Assembly (NCBI RefSeq): GCF_027706725.1
Contig: NZ_JAQFWQ010000041.1
Location: forward strand, 1-57,217
Source: Nocardiopsis endophytica
Lineage (GTDB): Bacteria; Actinomycetota; Actinomycetes; Streptosporangiales; Streptosporangiaceae
Direction: 5' to 3'
DNA length: 57,217 nt
Position numbers and translations under genes: made by a program. Every line of letters begins with the position of its first letter. Within the stretch, counting starts at the first letter, position 1. The notes under the pieces were generated by a model. It ran no database searches, was not told the DNA's origin, and worked only from the letters and a program-made list of their open reading frames with translations. Positions 8,419 to 16,900 of this stretch are shown piece after piece.

Positions 8419-9990
8419 ATGCGCACCTCCACCGTGACCCGCCCCATCTCCCCCGCCCGCGAGCACACCCGCGCCGAACTCACCCGCGGCACCTTCGACC
8501 TGCTGGTCATCGGCGGCGGCATCCTCGGCACCTCGGTCGCCTGGATGGCCACCCAGGCGGGCCTGCGGGTGGCGATGGTGGACGCCGGCGACTTCGCCGG
8601 GGCCACCTCCAGCGCCTCCTCCAAGCTCGTCCACGGCGGCCTGCGCTACCTGCAGACCGGCAACGTGGGCCTGGTCGCCGAGAACCACCGCGAGCGGCGC
8701 GCCCTGTCCGGCTCGGTCGCCCCGCACCTCGTCAACCCGATGCCCTTCCTCGTCCCGGTCTACAAGGGCGGCCCGCACGGCGCCGCCAAGATGGGCGCCG
8801 GGGTGTTCCTGTACTCGGCGCTGTCGGCCTTCGGCGACGGCGTGGGCCGGGTGATGACCCCCGCGCACGCCCGCCGCCTCGTGCCCGACCTGCGCACCGA
8901 CGGCCTCAAGGCGGTCGCCGCCTACCACGACCACCAGATGAACGACAGCCGCGTGGCCGTGATGACCGTGCGCGCCGCCGTGGAGGCCGGCGCCGTGGTG
9001 CTCAACCACGCCCCGGTGCAGGGCCTGCGCACCACGCACGGCCGCGTCAGCGGGGCCGAGGTGCGCGACGGCGTCGACGGTACCGAGTTCGGCATCGACG
9101 CACGCCTGGTGCTCAACGCGACCGGCCCCTGGGTCGACCACCTGCGCCGCATGGAGGACCCCGCGGCCGAGCCCAGCATCCGCCTGTCCAAGGGCGCGCA
9201 CCTGGTCGTCAAGCCGAACCGCCCGTGGCGCGCGGCGCTGACCGTCCCGGTCGACAAGTACCGCGTCTCCTTCGCCATCCCGTGGGAGGACCACCTGCTG
9301 CTGGGCACCACGGACGAGGAGTTCACCGGCGACCCGGCCGAGGTCGCACCGGACCGGGCCGACGTGGACCAGATCCTCGGCGAGGCGGGCACCGCCGTCG
9401 GCGCCGACGTGCTCGACCCGGCCAACATCACCTACTCCTTCGCCGGGCTGCGGGTGCTGCCCGGTGGGCCCGGGGGCACCAGCGCCGCCAAGCGGGAGAC
9501 CGTGGTGACCCGCGGGCGCGGGGGCATGCTGTCGGTGGCCGGCGGCAAGTGGACCACCTACCGGCACATCGGCCGGACCGTCATCGACCGGCTGCGCCGC
9601 AGCCGCTCGGTGCCCCTGGCCGAGGACATGTCGCCGACGCTGAAGACGGTGCCGCTGCCGGGCATCGCCCGCCCCGAGGCGGTGGCGCACCGGCTGACCG
9701 CCGACGCCGAGCCGCCGCGGCGGATGGACCCGCTGGTCGCCCGGCACCTGGCCACCCACTACGGCAGCGTCGCCCTGGACCTCGCCGACCTGGTGCGCGA
9801 GGACCCGTCGCTGGGCGAGCGCATCCACCCCGACGGCCCGGACATCTGGGCGCAGGCGGTCTTCGCCCGGGACAACGAGTGGGCCGAGACCGCGGACGAC
9901 GTGCTGCGCCGCCGCACCACCGTCACCGTCCGAGGCCTGGACACCGATGACGTCCGCGCGCGCGTGGAGGCGCTTTTGGCCGGGCGCTGA
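8419..9990 (+). CDS. glpD: Aerobic glycerol-3-phosphate dehydrogenase
   Basis: A 523-residue FAD-dependent, membrane-associated dehydrogenase that oxidises sn-glycerol 3-phosphate to dihydroxyacetone phosphate and passes electrons to quinone. Seen: N-terminal dinucleotide fold FDLLVIGGGILGTSVAW, the family signature SSASSKLVHGGLRYLQTGNVGLVAENHRER read in two overlapping parts, later TDEEFTGDPAEV and SVAGGKWTTYR, and a C-terminal DAO_C-like helical region. Length is typical. AGGAGAG lies about 18 nt before the ATG; the in-frame open frame extends upstream but has no family similarity there. No glpK or glpF is adjacent. Confidence 0.92.
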   Translation: MRTSTVTRPISPAREHTRAELTRGTFDLLVIGGGILGTSVAWMATQAGLRVAMVDAGDFAGATSSASSKLVHGGLRYLQTGNVGLVAENHRERRALSGSVAPHLVNPMPFLVPVYKGGPHGAAKMGAGVFLYSALSAFGDGVGRVMTPAHARRLVPDLRTDGLKAVAAYHDHQMNDSRVAVMTVRAAVEAGAVVLNHAPVQGLRTTHGRVSGAEVRDGVDGTEFGIDARLVLNATGPWVDHLRRMEDPAAEPSIRLSKGAHLVVKPNRPWRAALTVPVDKYRVSFAIPWEDHLLLGTTDEEFTGDPAEVAPDRADVDQILGEAGTAVGADVLDPANITYSFAGLRVLPGGPGGTSAAKRETVVTRGRGGMLSVAGGKWTTYRHIGRTVIDRLRRSRSVPLAEDMSPTLKTVPLPGIARPEAVAHRLTADAEPPRRMDPLVARHLATHYGSVALDLADLVREDPSLGERIHPDGPDIWAQAVFARDNEWAETADDVLRRRTTVTVRGLDTDDVRARVEALLAGR

Positions 9991-10009
9991 CGGCCGCGCG
10001 GAGCACAGC

Positions 10010-10050
10010 GGAGCCCCGCCGGACCTCCTGGGGAGGACCGGCGGGGCTCC
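10010..10050. terminator. Strong bidirectional hairpin between convergent glpD and the GTPase gene
   Basis: GGAGCCCCGCCGG (10010-10022) pairs perfectly with CCGGCGGGGCTCC (10038-10050). The enclosed ACCTCC...GGAGG segment pairs further. It is 20 nt after glpD and 35 nt after the convergent gene. Confidence 0.8.
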
Positions 10051-10084
10051 GTCGTGAGTCTTGGGCCGCGCCGGGCCCGGGCGC

Positions 10085-10666
10085 TCAGGCGGGCTGGCCC
10101 TGGCGCCCCATGGCCTCCACCGCCATCGCGCGCTTGACCAGGGACACGAGCACGTTGAGCACGGACTGTCGGTCCCGGGCGTCGCAGTGCACGATCGGCA
10201 CTCCGGCGCCCAGGTCCAGGGCGTCGCGCAGCTCCTCGTCGGAGTAGCCCGCGGGGTCGTCGAAGTCGTTGACCGCGATCAGGAACGGCAGCCGGTACTG
10301 CTTCTCGAAGTAGTCGAGGGCCTGGAAGGAGTCCTCCAGGCGGCGGACGTCGACCAGGATGACCGCCCCGAGCGCGCCGCGGACCAGGTCGTCCCACATG
10401 AACCAGAAGCGCTGCTGGCCGGGCGTGCCGAAGAGGTAGAGGACCAGGTCGGTGTCGAGCGAGATCCGGCCGAAGTCCATGGCGACCGTGGTGCTGCCCT
10501 TGTCCGGCGTCTTGGAGAGGTCGTCGATGCCCGCGCTCGCCGCGGTGACCGCCGCCTCGGTGCGCACCGGCGGGATCTCCGAGATCGCGCCGACGAACGT
10601 CGTCTTGCCGACCCCGAACCCGCCGGCGACGATGATCTTCGTAGAGAGCTTCGGTGACTCGTTCAC
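10085..10666 (-). CDS. Orphan conservon-type (CvnD-like) ATP/GTP-binding protein
   Basis: A 193-residue small GTPase of the CvnD/MglA-like group. Seen: P-loop GGFGVGKTT (15-23), switch II-like LFGTPGQQRFWFMW, and NDFDD in the place of the NKxD base-recognition motif. In actinomycete conservons the GTPase is encoded last after a sensor-kinase-like CvnA, a roadblock CvnB and a DUF742 CvnC. None of these is present here: the gene upstream on the same strand is a nucleobase permease 220 nt away. It probably acts as a membrane-proximal switch in development or metabolism; partner unknown. Confidence 0.85.
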   Translation of the reverse strand: MNESPKLSTKIIVAGGFGVGKTTFVGAISEIPPVRTEAAVTAASAGIDDLSKTPDKGSTTVAMDFGRISLDTDLVLYLFGTPGQQRFWFMWDDLVRGALGAVILVDVRRLEDSFQALDYFEKQYRLPFLIAVNDFDDPAGYSDEELRDALDLGAGVPIVHCDARDRQSVLNVLVSLVKRAMAVEAMGRQGQPA

Positions 10667-10886
10667 TGTCTGTTCAAGTCCTCACGACTCCGGGTTCACG
10701 GGGGGCGGCCTGAATAACCGGGACGGCCCGCCGCAAAAGGGATACGGTCCTCGCGGCCGCACCCGGGGACCATGCAGTGAACCTAGCACCGACCGGTCGC
10801 GCCGCGTGACCGGATCGTCGGGCTCGTGGGCCCCGCGCAGGTCGGCGCGGGTGCCCGCGAGGGGGTCGGCACAGGGCGGGTCGGGG

Positions 10887-12239
10887 TCAGCCGGCGGCGT
10901 CCCCGGAGGGCGGCGCGGCGCCGGCGACCGGATCCGCCCCGCGCCCCCGGCGGGACAGCCGGGCCAGCGCGTGGTAGCCGGCCAGGGTGATGACCGTGCC
11001 CAGGGCGATGCCCTCGATGGAGAAGCCCTCGCTGATCCGCAGGCCCACCCCGCCGATCCCGGCGACCAGCCCGGCCGCCAGCGGCACCAGCACCACCGGG
11101 TCGCCGAAGTCCACCCGGTTCTCGACCCAGATCTTCGCGCCGAGCAGGCCGATCATCCCGTACAGCACCACGGTGACCCCGCCGAGCACGCCCGCCGGGG
11201 TGGCCGCCACCAGCGCCCCGAACTTGGGGCACAGTCCGACCAGCACCGCCACCGCGGCCGCCACCCAGTAGGCCGCCGTGGAGTAGACCCGGGTGGCCGC
11301 CATGACCCCGATGTTCTCCGCGTAGGTCGTGGTGGGGGCGCCGCCGACCGCGCTGGACAGGGCGGTGGCGATGCCGTCGGCCGCGATCGCCCGCCCCATG
11401 TAGGGGTCCAGGTCGTCGCCGGTCATCTCCTGGACCGCCTTGACGTGCCCGGCGTTCTCGGCGATGAGGGCGATGACCGCGGGCAGCACCACCAGGATCG
11501 CGGAGGCCTCGAACTGCGGCGCGTGGAACTCGGGCAGGCCCACCCAGGGCGCCTCGCGCACCGCCGACAGGTCCACCCGCGGCGCGGGGCCGTCGGGACC
11601 CGCCGCCGGGCCGAGCAGGACGTCGGCCGCCAGCGACAGGGCGAACCCGAACACCAGGCCCAGCAGGATGGCGATGCGCCCGAGGAACCCCTTGAGCAGC
11701 ACGGTGGCCAGGATGACGAAGACCATCACGGCCAGCCCGGTCCACTGGTCGAAGGGCCAGTAGTTCTCGGCGACCACGGGCGCCAGGTTGAAGCCGATGA
11801 GCAGCACCACCGCCCCGGTGACCGCGGGCGGGAAGGCCGCCGTGATCACCCGGGGGCCGAGCAGGTGCACCGCGAACCCGGAGAGCGCCAGCACGATCCC
11901 GGCCACGCAGACCGCGCCGGTGAGCACGGCCGGGCCGCCCCCGGCCCCGGCGATGACGGCGGAGGCGCCCACGAAGGAGGCGCTGGAGCCCAGGTAGCTG
12001 GGGATGCGCCCGCCCACGATGAGCAGGAAGAGCATGGTGGCCAGGCCCGACATCATGATCGCCAGGTTCGGGTCCAGGCCCATGAGCACCGGGAAGACGA
12101 AGGTGGCCCCGAACATGGCCACCACGTGCTGGGCCCCCAGGCCCACGGTGCGGCCCCACGACAGCCGCTCCCCCGGGGCGACGGACTCGCCCGGGGGCGG
12201 CGCGCTCCCGTCTCCGTACAGCGTCCAGCCCAGCTTCAT
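10887..12239 (-). CDS. NCS2-family uracil/xanthine permease
   Basis: A 450-residue polytopic membrane transporter of the nucleobase-cation symporter 2 family (uracil/xanthine, probably proton-driven). Seen: LGAQHVVAMFGATFVFPVLMG and GGRIPSYLGSSASFVGA near the N-terminus, ENAGHVKAVQEMTG (the conserved transport-motif Glu region) mid-protein, and GAPTTTYAENIGVMAATRVYS. A dozen or more hydrophobic segments are visible. The family features favour uracil (UraA/PyrP-like), but xanthine cannot be excluded. It stands 220 nt before the GTPase gene on the same strand. Confidence 0.85.
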   Translation of the reverse strand: MKLGWTLYGDGSAPPPGESVAPGERLSWGRTVGLGAQHVVAMFGATFVFPVLMGLDPNLAIMMSGLATMLFLLIVGGRIPSYLGSSASFVGASAVIAGAGGGPAVLTGAVCVAGIVLALSGFAVHLLGPRVITAAFPPAVTGAVVLLIGFNLAPVVAENYWPFDQWTGLAVMVFVILATVLLKGFLGRIAILLGLVFGFALSLAADVLLGPAAGPDGPAPRVDLSAVREAPWVGLPEFHAPQFEASAILVVLPAVIALIAENAGHVKAVQEMTGDDLDPYMGRAIAADGIATALSSAVGGAPTTTYAENIGVMAATRVYSTAAYWVAAAVAVLVGLCPKFGALVAATPAGVLGGVTVVLYGMIGLLGAKIWVENRVDFGDPVVLVPLAAGLVAGIGGVGLRISEGFSIEGIALGTVITLAGYHALARLSRRGRGADPVAGAAPPSGDAAG

Positions 12240-12779
12240 GCGCCCTCCCGGGGTTCCGCCCGATTCGTGCCGAATATCAAGAATGCCGGATGTTTAGCGG
12301 CCCTCTTCCCGCCGCGGCGGCGAGCGCTGCGGCGGAGGGCCCCGGGGACCACCGGAGCACGCGGACTTTACGACATTGTGAGCGGCCCATTTCGGCCGCC
12401 GGGAACGGTGTCGGCGGCGAGGGGCCCCGGACTACCGTGGAGGGGAGGCCTTCGACGCGGCGACCGCCTTCTTCGCATTCCTGGCACAGCGAACTCGGCG
12501 CGGCCGCATAGGAACGGTCCTCACCGACGCGCAGAGGCGTCCGGACGCCCGACGTCCCGGCCCCTGCGGCGCGCGGTGGCCCCACCGGCCCACTCGACCG
12601 TCCAGGTGGGCCGGTGGCGGCGTTCCCGGCGCCCTTCGCGCGGCGCCGCGCCCGCCACGGCTCCTCCCCCTGCGCTCCCGGCGTCCCCGCTGCCGCGCGC
12701 CCGGCGGTGCGGTCCGGCCCCCCGCCAGGGCCTACCATTGGTCTGATCCCTGTACCGGCTTAAGGAGCCAACCGAACCG
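12240..12779. other. 540-nt intergenic gap, nothing firmly identified
   Basis: This separates the divergent permease and hisS. The open frames here are Arg/Gly/Pro/Ala-rich and match nothing I know. AAGGAG at about 12762 is the likely hisS ribosome site, though its 12-nt spacing is long. I see no T-box or other riboswitch signature. Confidence 0.4.
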
Positions 12780-14102
12780 ATGTCCGAACAGCGCGTCATC
12801 CGCCCGACCCCCATCAGCGGCTTCCCCGAGTGGCTGCCGGAGATTCGGTCCGTGGAGCAGCGCTGGCTGGACCATATCCGCGCTGGCTTCGAGCGGTACG
12901 GGTTCGCCTCGGTCGAGACGCCCTCGGTGGAGAACCTGGACGTCCTGATGGCCAAGGGCGAGACCTCCAAGGAGGTCTACACCCTGCACCGGGTGCAGGA
13001 GGAGGAGGGCGGGGACTCCGAGGCCCGCCTCGGTCTGCACTTCGACCTGACGGTGCCCTTCGCCCGCTACGTCGCCCAGCACTTCAACGAGCTGGCATTC
13101 CCGTTCAAGCGCTACCAGATCCAGCGGGTCTGGCGCGGTGAGCGCCCCCAGGAGGGCCGCTACCGCGAGTTCACCCAGTGCGACATCGACGTCATCAACG
13201 TCGACGGGGTGCCGCTGCACTTCGACGCCGAGATGCCGCGCGTGGTGCACGAGGTGCTGGCCGGACTCGACCTGCCCGCCTGGACGCTGAGCATCAACAA
13301 CCGCAAGGTGCTGCAGGGCTTCTACGAGGGGCTGGGCATCGCCGACCCGCTCGCGGTCATCCGCGCCGTCGACAAGCTGCACAAGATCGGCGACGACGGG
13401 GTGCGGGCGATCCTCACCGACGAGGGGCTGTCCGGCGCCCAGATCGACTCCTGCCTGGAGCTGGCCCGCGTCAAGGGCGCCGACCGCTCGGTGGTCGACG
13501 CGGTCGCCAAGCTCGGCGCCGAGTCCGACCTGCTCACCGAGGGCCTGGAGGAGCTGGGCTTCGTCCTCGACTCGCTGGCCGACCTGCCCGAGGGCAGCGT
13601 GGTGGCCGACATGTCCATCGCCCGCGGCCTGGACTACTACACCGGCACCGTCTACGAGGCGGCCTTCGACGACGACCCCGGCTACGGCAGCATCGTGGCC
13701 GGCGGCCGCTACGAGAACCTGGCCGGGCAGTTCATCCGCCGCAACCTGCCGGGCGTGGGCATCTCGATCGGCCTGACCCGCATCTTCGCCAAGCTGGTCG
13801 CCGAGGGGCGGCTCCCGGCCGGGCGCACCTGCCCCACCGACGTGCTGGTCGCGGTGCCCTCGGCCGAGCGGCGCGAGGAGGCGCTGCGCACCGGTGCGCT
13901 GCTGCGCTCCCGCGGGTTCAACACCGAGGTCTTCCACCAGGCCTCCAAGGTGGGCAAGCAGCTCCAGTACGCCTCCAAGAAGGGCATCCCCTTCGTGTGG
14001 TTCCCGCCGTTCGCCGACGGCCGCCCGCACGAGGTGAAGGACATGGCCACCGGCGAGCAGGCCGAGGCCGACCCCGCGCTCTGGGAGCGCCCCGCGCGGT
14101 AG
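12780..14102 (+). CDS. hisS: Histidyl-tRNA synthetase
   Basis: A 440-residue class II synthetase that charges tRNA-His in the cytosol. Seen: motif 2 region QRVWRGERPQEGRYREFTQCDIDV, histidine loop ARGLDYYTGTVYEA, motif 3 GVGISIGLTRI, and a C-terminal anticodon-binding domain (TDVLVAVPS...). The N-terminus (PTPISGFPEWLPEIRSVEQRW) differs from the usual APKGTYD-type start of actinobacterial HisRS, so this may be the alternative HisRS lineage and possibly a second copy in the genome. No tRNA gene or biosynthetic partner is adjacent. Confidence 0.9.
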   Translation: MSEQRVIRPTPISGFPEWLPEIRSVEQRWLDHIRAGFERYGFASVETPSVENLDVLMAKGETSKEVYTLHRVQEEEGGDSEARLGLHFDLTVPFARYVAQHFNELAFPFKRYQIQRVWRGERPQEGRYREFTQCDIDVINVDGVPLHFDAEMPRVVHEVLAGLDLPAWTLSINNRKVLQGFYEGLGIADPLAVIRAVDKLHKIGDDGVRAILTDEGLSGAQIDSCLELARVKGADRSVVDAVAKLGAESDLLTEGLEELGFVLDSLADLPEGSVVADMSIARGLDYYTGTVYEAAFDDDPGYGSIVAGGRYENLAGQFIRRNLPGVGISIGLTRIFAKLVAEGRLPAGRTCPTDVLVAVPSAERREEALRTGALLRSRGFNTEVFHQASKVGKQLQYASKKGIPFVWFPPFADGRPHEVKDMATGEQAEADPALWERPAR

Positions 14103-14259
14103 GGGGCCGCGGGACCCGCAGGCGTGGCCCGGTCCGGCCAGTTTCGCGGACACGGGCCGCCCCGCGTGGAACACTTGAAGCAGGGCTCACGTGTGCCGGT
14201 CCCGGGTCGGCACGGCGGAGCGGCATCCCTCAGTTGCGCATCGCCCAGTGAACGAGGCC

Positions 14260-16686
14260 ATGTCAGACCCTCGCCATAACCTGCCCGTGCCCCCCGACGA
14301 CCTCATCGGCCGCGAACGCGACGTCGCCGACCTCCGCCGGATCGTCACCGGCACGCGGATGGTCACCCTGGTCGGCACCGGCGGGATCGGCAAGACCCGA
14401 CTGGCCGTGGACGTGGCCGACGGCGCGGCCGCCTCCTTCGGCGACGGCGCCCGCTTCGTCGACCTGGGCCAGGTCGCCTCCCCGGAGCAGGTGGCCTCGG
14501 CGGCCGCCCTGGCCACCGGGGTCTCCGAGCGGGGGCACCGCTCCCCGCTGGACGCGGTCGCCATGGCCCTGCGCCCACGCAGCGTCCTGCTGGTGCTGGA
14601 CACCTGCGAGCACGTGGCCGCCGCGGCCGCCGCGCTGTGCGCGCACCTGATCGATCAGTGCCCCGGCGTGCACATCCTGGCCACCAGCCGCCAGCCGCTG
14701 CGGGTGGAGCGCGAGGCGGTGTGGCGGGTGCCCCCGCTGTCGGTGCCGCCCGACCCGGGGGCCCACCAGCGCTGCGGCGCCCCGCCGATCACGCCCGAGC
14801 GGGCCCTGGCCTCCGAGGCGGTGCGGCTGTTCGTCTCCCGCGCCCTGGCCGCCCGGCCCGGCTTCGAGCTCACCCCCGCCAACACCGGGGCGGTGGTGGC
14901 GGTGTGCCGGATGCTCGAAGGGGTGCCGCTGGCCATCGAGCTCGCCGCCGCGCGCATCCGGGTGCTCTCGGCGCAGCAGGTCCTCGCCCGGCTGGACGAC
15001 CGGTTCCGGCTGCTGGCCACCGACGAGCCGAACGTCCCGGCCCGGCAGCGCACCATGCGGGCCGCCCTGGAGTGGAGCCACGGCCTGCTCAGCCCCGCCG
15101 AGCAGCTCCTTCTGCGCCGCCTCGCGGTGTTCTGCACCTGGAGCCTGGACAAGGCGGTGCACGTGTGCTCCTTCGGCGACCTGGACCCCGCCCAGGCGCG
15201 CCGCGCGCACGCCTGGCTGGTGGACAAGTCGCTGGTGGCCCTGGACACCGAGGTCGGCTCCGAGCGCCACTACCGGCTCACCGACACGGTGCGCGCCTTC
15301 GCCTCCGCCGAGCTGGCCGCCGCGGGCGAGGAGCGGCGCGTCTGGCGGCGCATGCTCGCCACGGCCGCCGAGTGGTACGAGGCGCTGGCCGAGCGGCTCG
15401 CCGAACGCCTCGCCTGGGAGGAGCGGCTGGAGCACATCCGGGTGCTCGACCACTGCCTGGACAACACCCTGCAGATGCTGGAGCGGGCGGTGGGCGCCTG
15501 CATGGTCGAGGAGGGGCTGCGCATCTGCGCCGCCCTGCGCAGCTACTGGTACGTGCGCGACCTGCACCAGCCCGCCTGCCGGGCGATCGAGCGGCTGCTG
15601 GAGAGCGGGGAGGGCGCCGCGCCGCTGCGCGCCCGCGCCGCCGCGGTCCGCGCCGAGCTGATGCTCGGCCTGCACGGCCCCGAACCGGCCCAGACCGCCG
15701 CCCGGGAGGCGCTGGAGGCCGCCGAGGAGTGCGGGGACGGGGCCGCCGCCGGGATCGCCCGCACCACCCTGGCAATGACCGCGCTGCGCCGCGGGCACGC
15801 CGAGGAGGGGCTGCGGCACGGGCGCGAGGCGCTGCGCCTGGCGATCGCCTCCGGCGAGCGGTTCACCGAGATCTGCTCCCTGGGCGCGCTGTCCCAGCTC
15901 GCCCGCTCCCGCGGGGACGACGACTCCTCCGAGGTGTTCCTGACCCGCAGCATCGGCATCGGGCAGGAGATCGGCGACCGGTGGTGCGTGGCCCGGTGCC
16001 TGAACGCGCTGGGGATGCTCTCCACCCGGCGCGGCGACCTGGACGCCGCCGCCCGCCAGCTGCACGAGGCCCTGCAGGTGTTCGTGGAGATGGAGCTGGT
16101 GCCCGACATCGCCCGCTGCACGGCCGGGCTGGGCTACCTGGACCTGGTGCGCGGCGACGTGTCCGGGGCGCGGCGGCGGCTCTCGGCCGGCCTGCGGATG
16201 AGCGTGGCCAGCGGGCGGCGGCTGGCCGTGGCACACGCCCTGGAGGCCCTGGGCGACCTGGCGCTGGCCGAGGAGCAGCCCGAGCGGGCCGCCTCGCTGG
16301 CCGGATCCGGCGCGCTGCTGCGCGAGTCGCTGGGGGTGCCTGCGGCGCACGCCGAGGCGCTGCTGGCCGAGGCGCGGTCGGTGCTCAGCGACGACGCCGC
16401 GGAGAAGGCCTGGCATGCCTGGCGGGGGCTGCCGCTGGAGCAGGTGGTGGAGAACGCGCTGTACTTCCCCACCCCGCGCAAGGCGCTGCCGTCCCTGCTC
16501 ACCCGCCGGGAGAAGGAGATATCGGTGCTGGTCAGCCAAGGGCTGTCGAACCGCCAGATCGCCGACCGGCTGACCATCAGCCAGGCCACCGCCGCCCGGC
16601 ACATCGCCAACATCTTCCGCAAGCTGCTGTTCACGTCCCGCTCGCAGCTGGCCGAGTGGGCCCACGAGCACCGGCTCGACCCGTGA
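14260..16686 (+). CDS. STAND-type ATPase transcriptional regulator with C-terminal LuxR HTH (first of tandem pair)
   Basis: An 808-residue regulator. Order: NB-ARC/STAND NTPase from about residue 15 (LIGRERDVADL; Walker A GTGGIGKT at 39-46; Walker B-like VLLVLDTCEHV; ATSRQPLRVE sensor; GVPLAIELAAARI), a winged-helix/TPR-rich middle, and a LuxR HTH at the end (LTRREKEISVLVSQGLSNRQIADRL, AARHIANIFRKL). It is an ATP-dependent signal-gated activator; the ligand is unknown. The ATG at 14260 is chosen because homology begins there; a GTG at 14248 is the alternative, and neither has an ideal ribosome site. The second gene downstream is a diverged paralogue with the same domain order. Confidence 0.85.
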   Translation: MSDPRHNLPVPPDDLIGRERDVADLRRIVTGTRMVTLVGTGGIGKTRLAVDVADGAAASFGDGARFVDLGQVASPEQVASAAALATGVSERGHRSPLDAVAMALRPRSVLLVLDTCEHVAAAAAALCAHLIDQCPGVHILATSRQPLRVEREAVWRVPPLSVPPDPGAHQRCGAPPITPERALASEAVRLFVSRALAARPGFELTPANTGAVVAVCRMLEGVPLAIELAAARIRVLSAQQVLARLDDRFRLLATDEPNVPARQRTMRAALEWSHGLLSPAEQLLLRRLAVFCTWSLDKAVHVCSFGDLDPAQARRAHAWLVDKSLVALDTEVGSERHYRLTDTVRAFASAELAAAGEERRVWRRMLATAAEWYEALAERLAERLAWEERLEHIRVLDHCLDNTLQMLERAVGACMVEEGLRICAALRSYWYVRDLHQPACRAIERLLESGEGAAPLRARAAAVRAELMLGLHGPEPAQTAAREALEAAEECGDGAAAGIARTTLAMTALRRGHAEEGLRHGREALRLAIASGERFTEICSLGALSQLARSRGDDDSSEVFLTRSIGIGQEIGDRWCVARCLNALGMLSTRRGDLDAAARQLHEALQVFVEMELVPDIARCTAGLGYLDLVRGDVSGARRRLSAGLRMSVASGRRLAVAHALEALGDLALAEEQPERAASLAGSGALLRESLGVPAAHAEALLAEARSVLSDDAAEKAWHAWRGLPLEQVVENALYFPTPRKALPSLLTRREKEISVLVSQGLSNRQIADRLTISQATAARHIANIFRKLLFTSRSQLAEWAHEHRLDP

Positions 16687-16719
16687 TCCGGGCCGCGCGG
16701 CGGCGGGACGCCGCCCGGA

Positions 16720-16751
16720 CACGCCGCGGATCCGCGCGGACACGCGGCGTG
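16720..16751 (+). terminator. Nested hairpin after the first STAND-LuxR gene
   Basis: CACGCCGCG (16720-16728) pairs with CGCGGCGTG (16743-16751), and TCCGC/GCGGA pair inside the loop. It follows the stop by 34 nt. No U-tract. It suggests the second regulator gene has its own promoter. Confidence 0.5.
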
Positions 16752-16900
16752 CCGGAAACGGGAGGCCTCCGATTCCCCCGTACCGCTTGCACGCGCCGTG
16801 CTCACCTACTAAGAACAGAGCCAAACCACGCCCACGACCCCCACTCAACGCCCTTACCCTCAGGCAAGGTGAGAGCGGCCCCCGACCGCCTGATCGCGTG

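Noticed and set aside
5704-9990. Very long plus-strand open frame running antisense through secA2 and into glpD
   Set aside because: The part before 8419 is an antisense shadow of secA2 (Leu/Val/Gly/His-rich, no family); only the glpD part is real.
12277-12738. Possible 153-residue gene upstream of hisS on the minus strand
   Set aside because: No ribosome site, low-complexity composition and no family resemblance.
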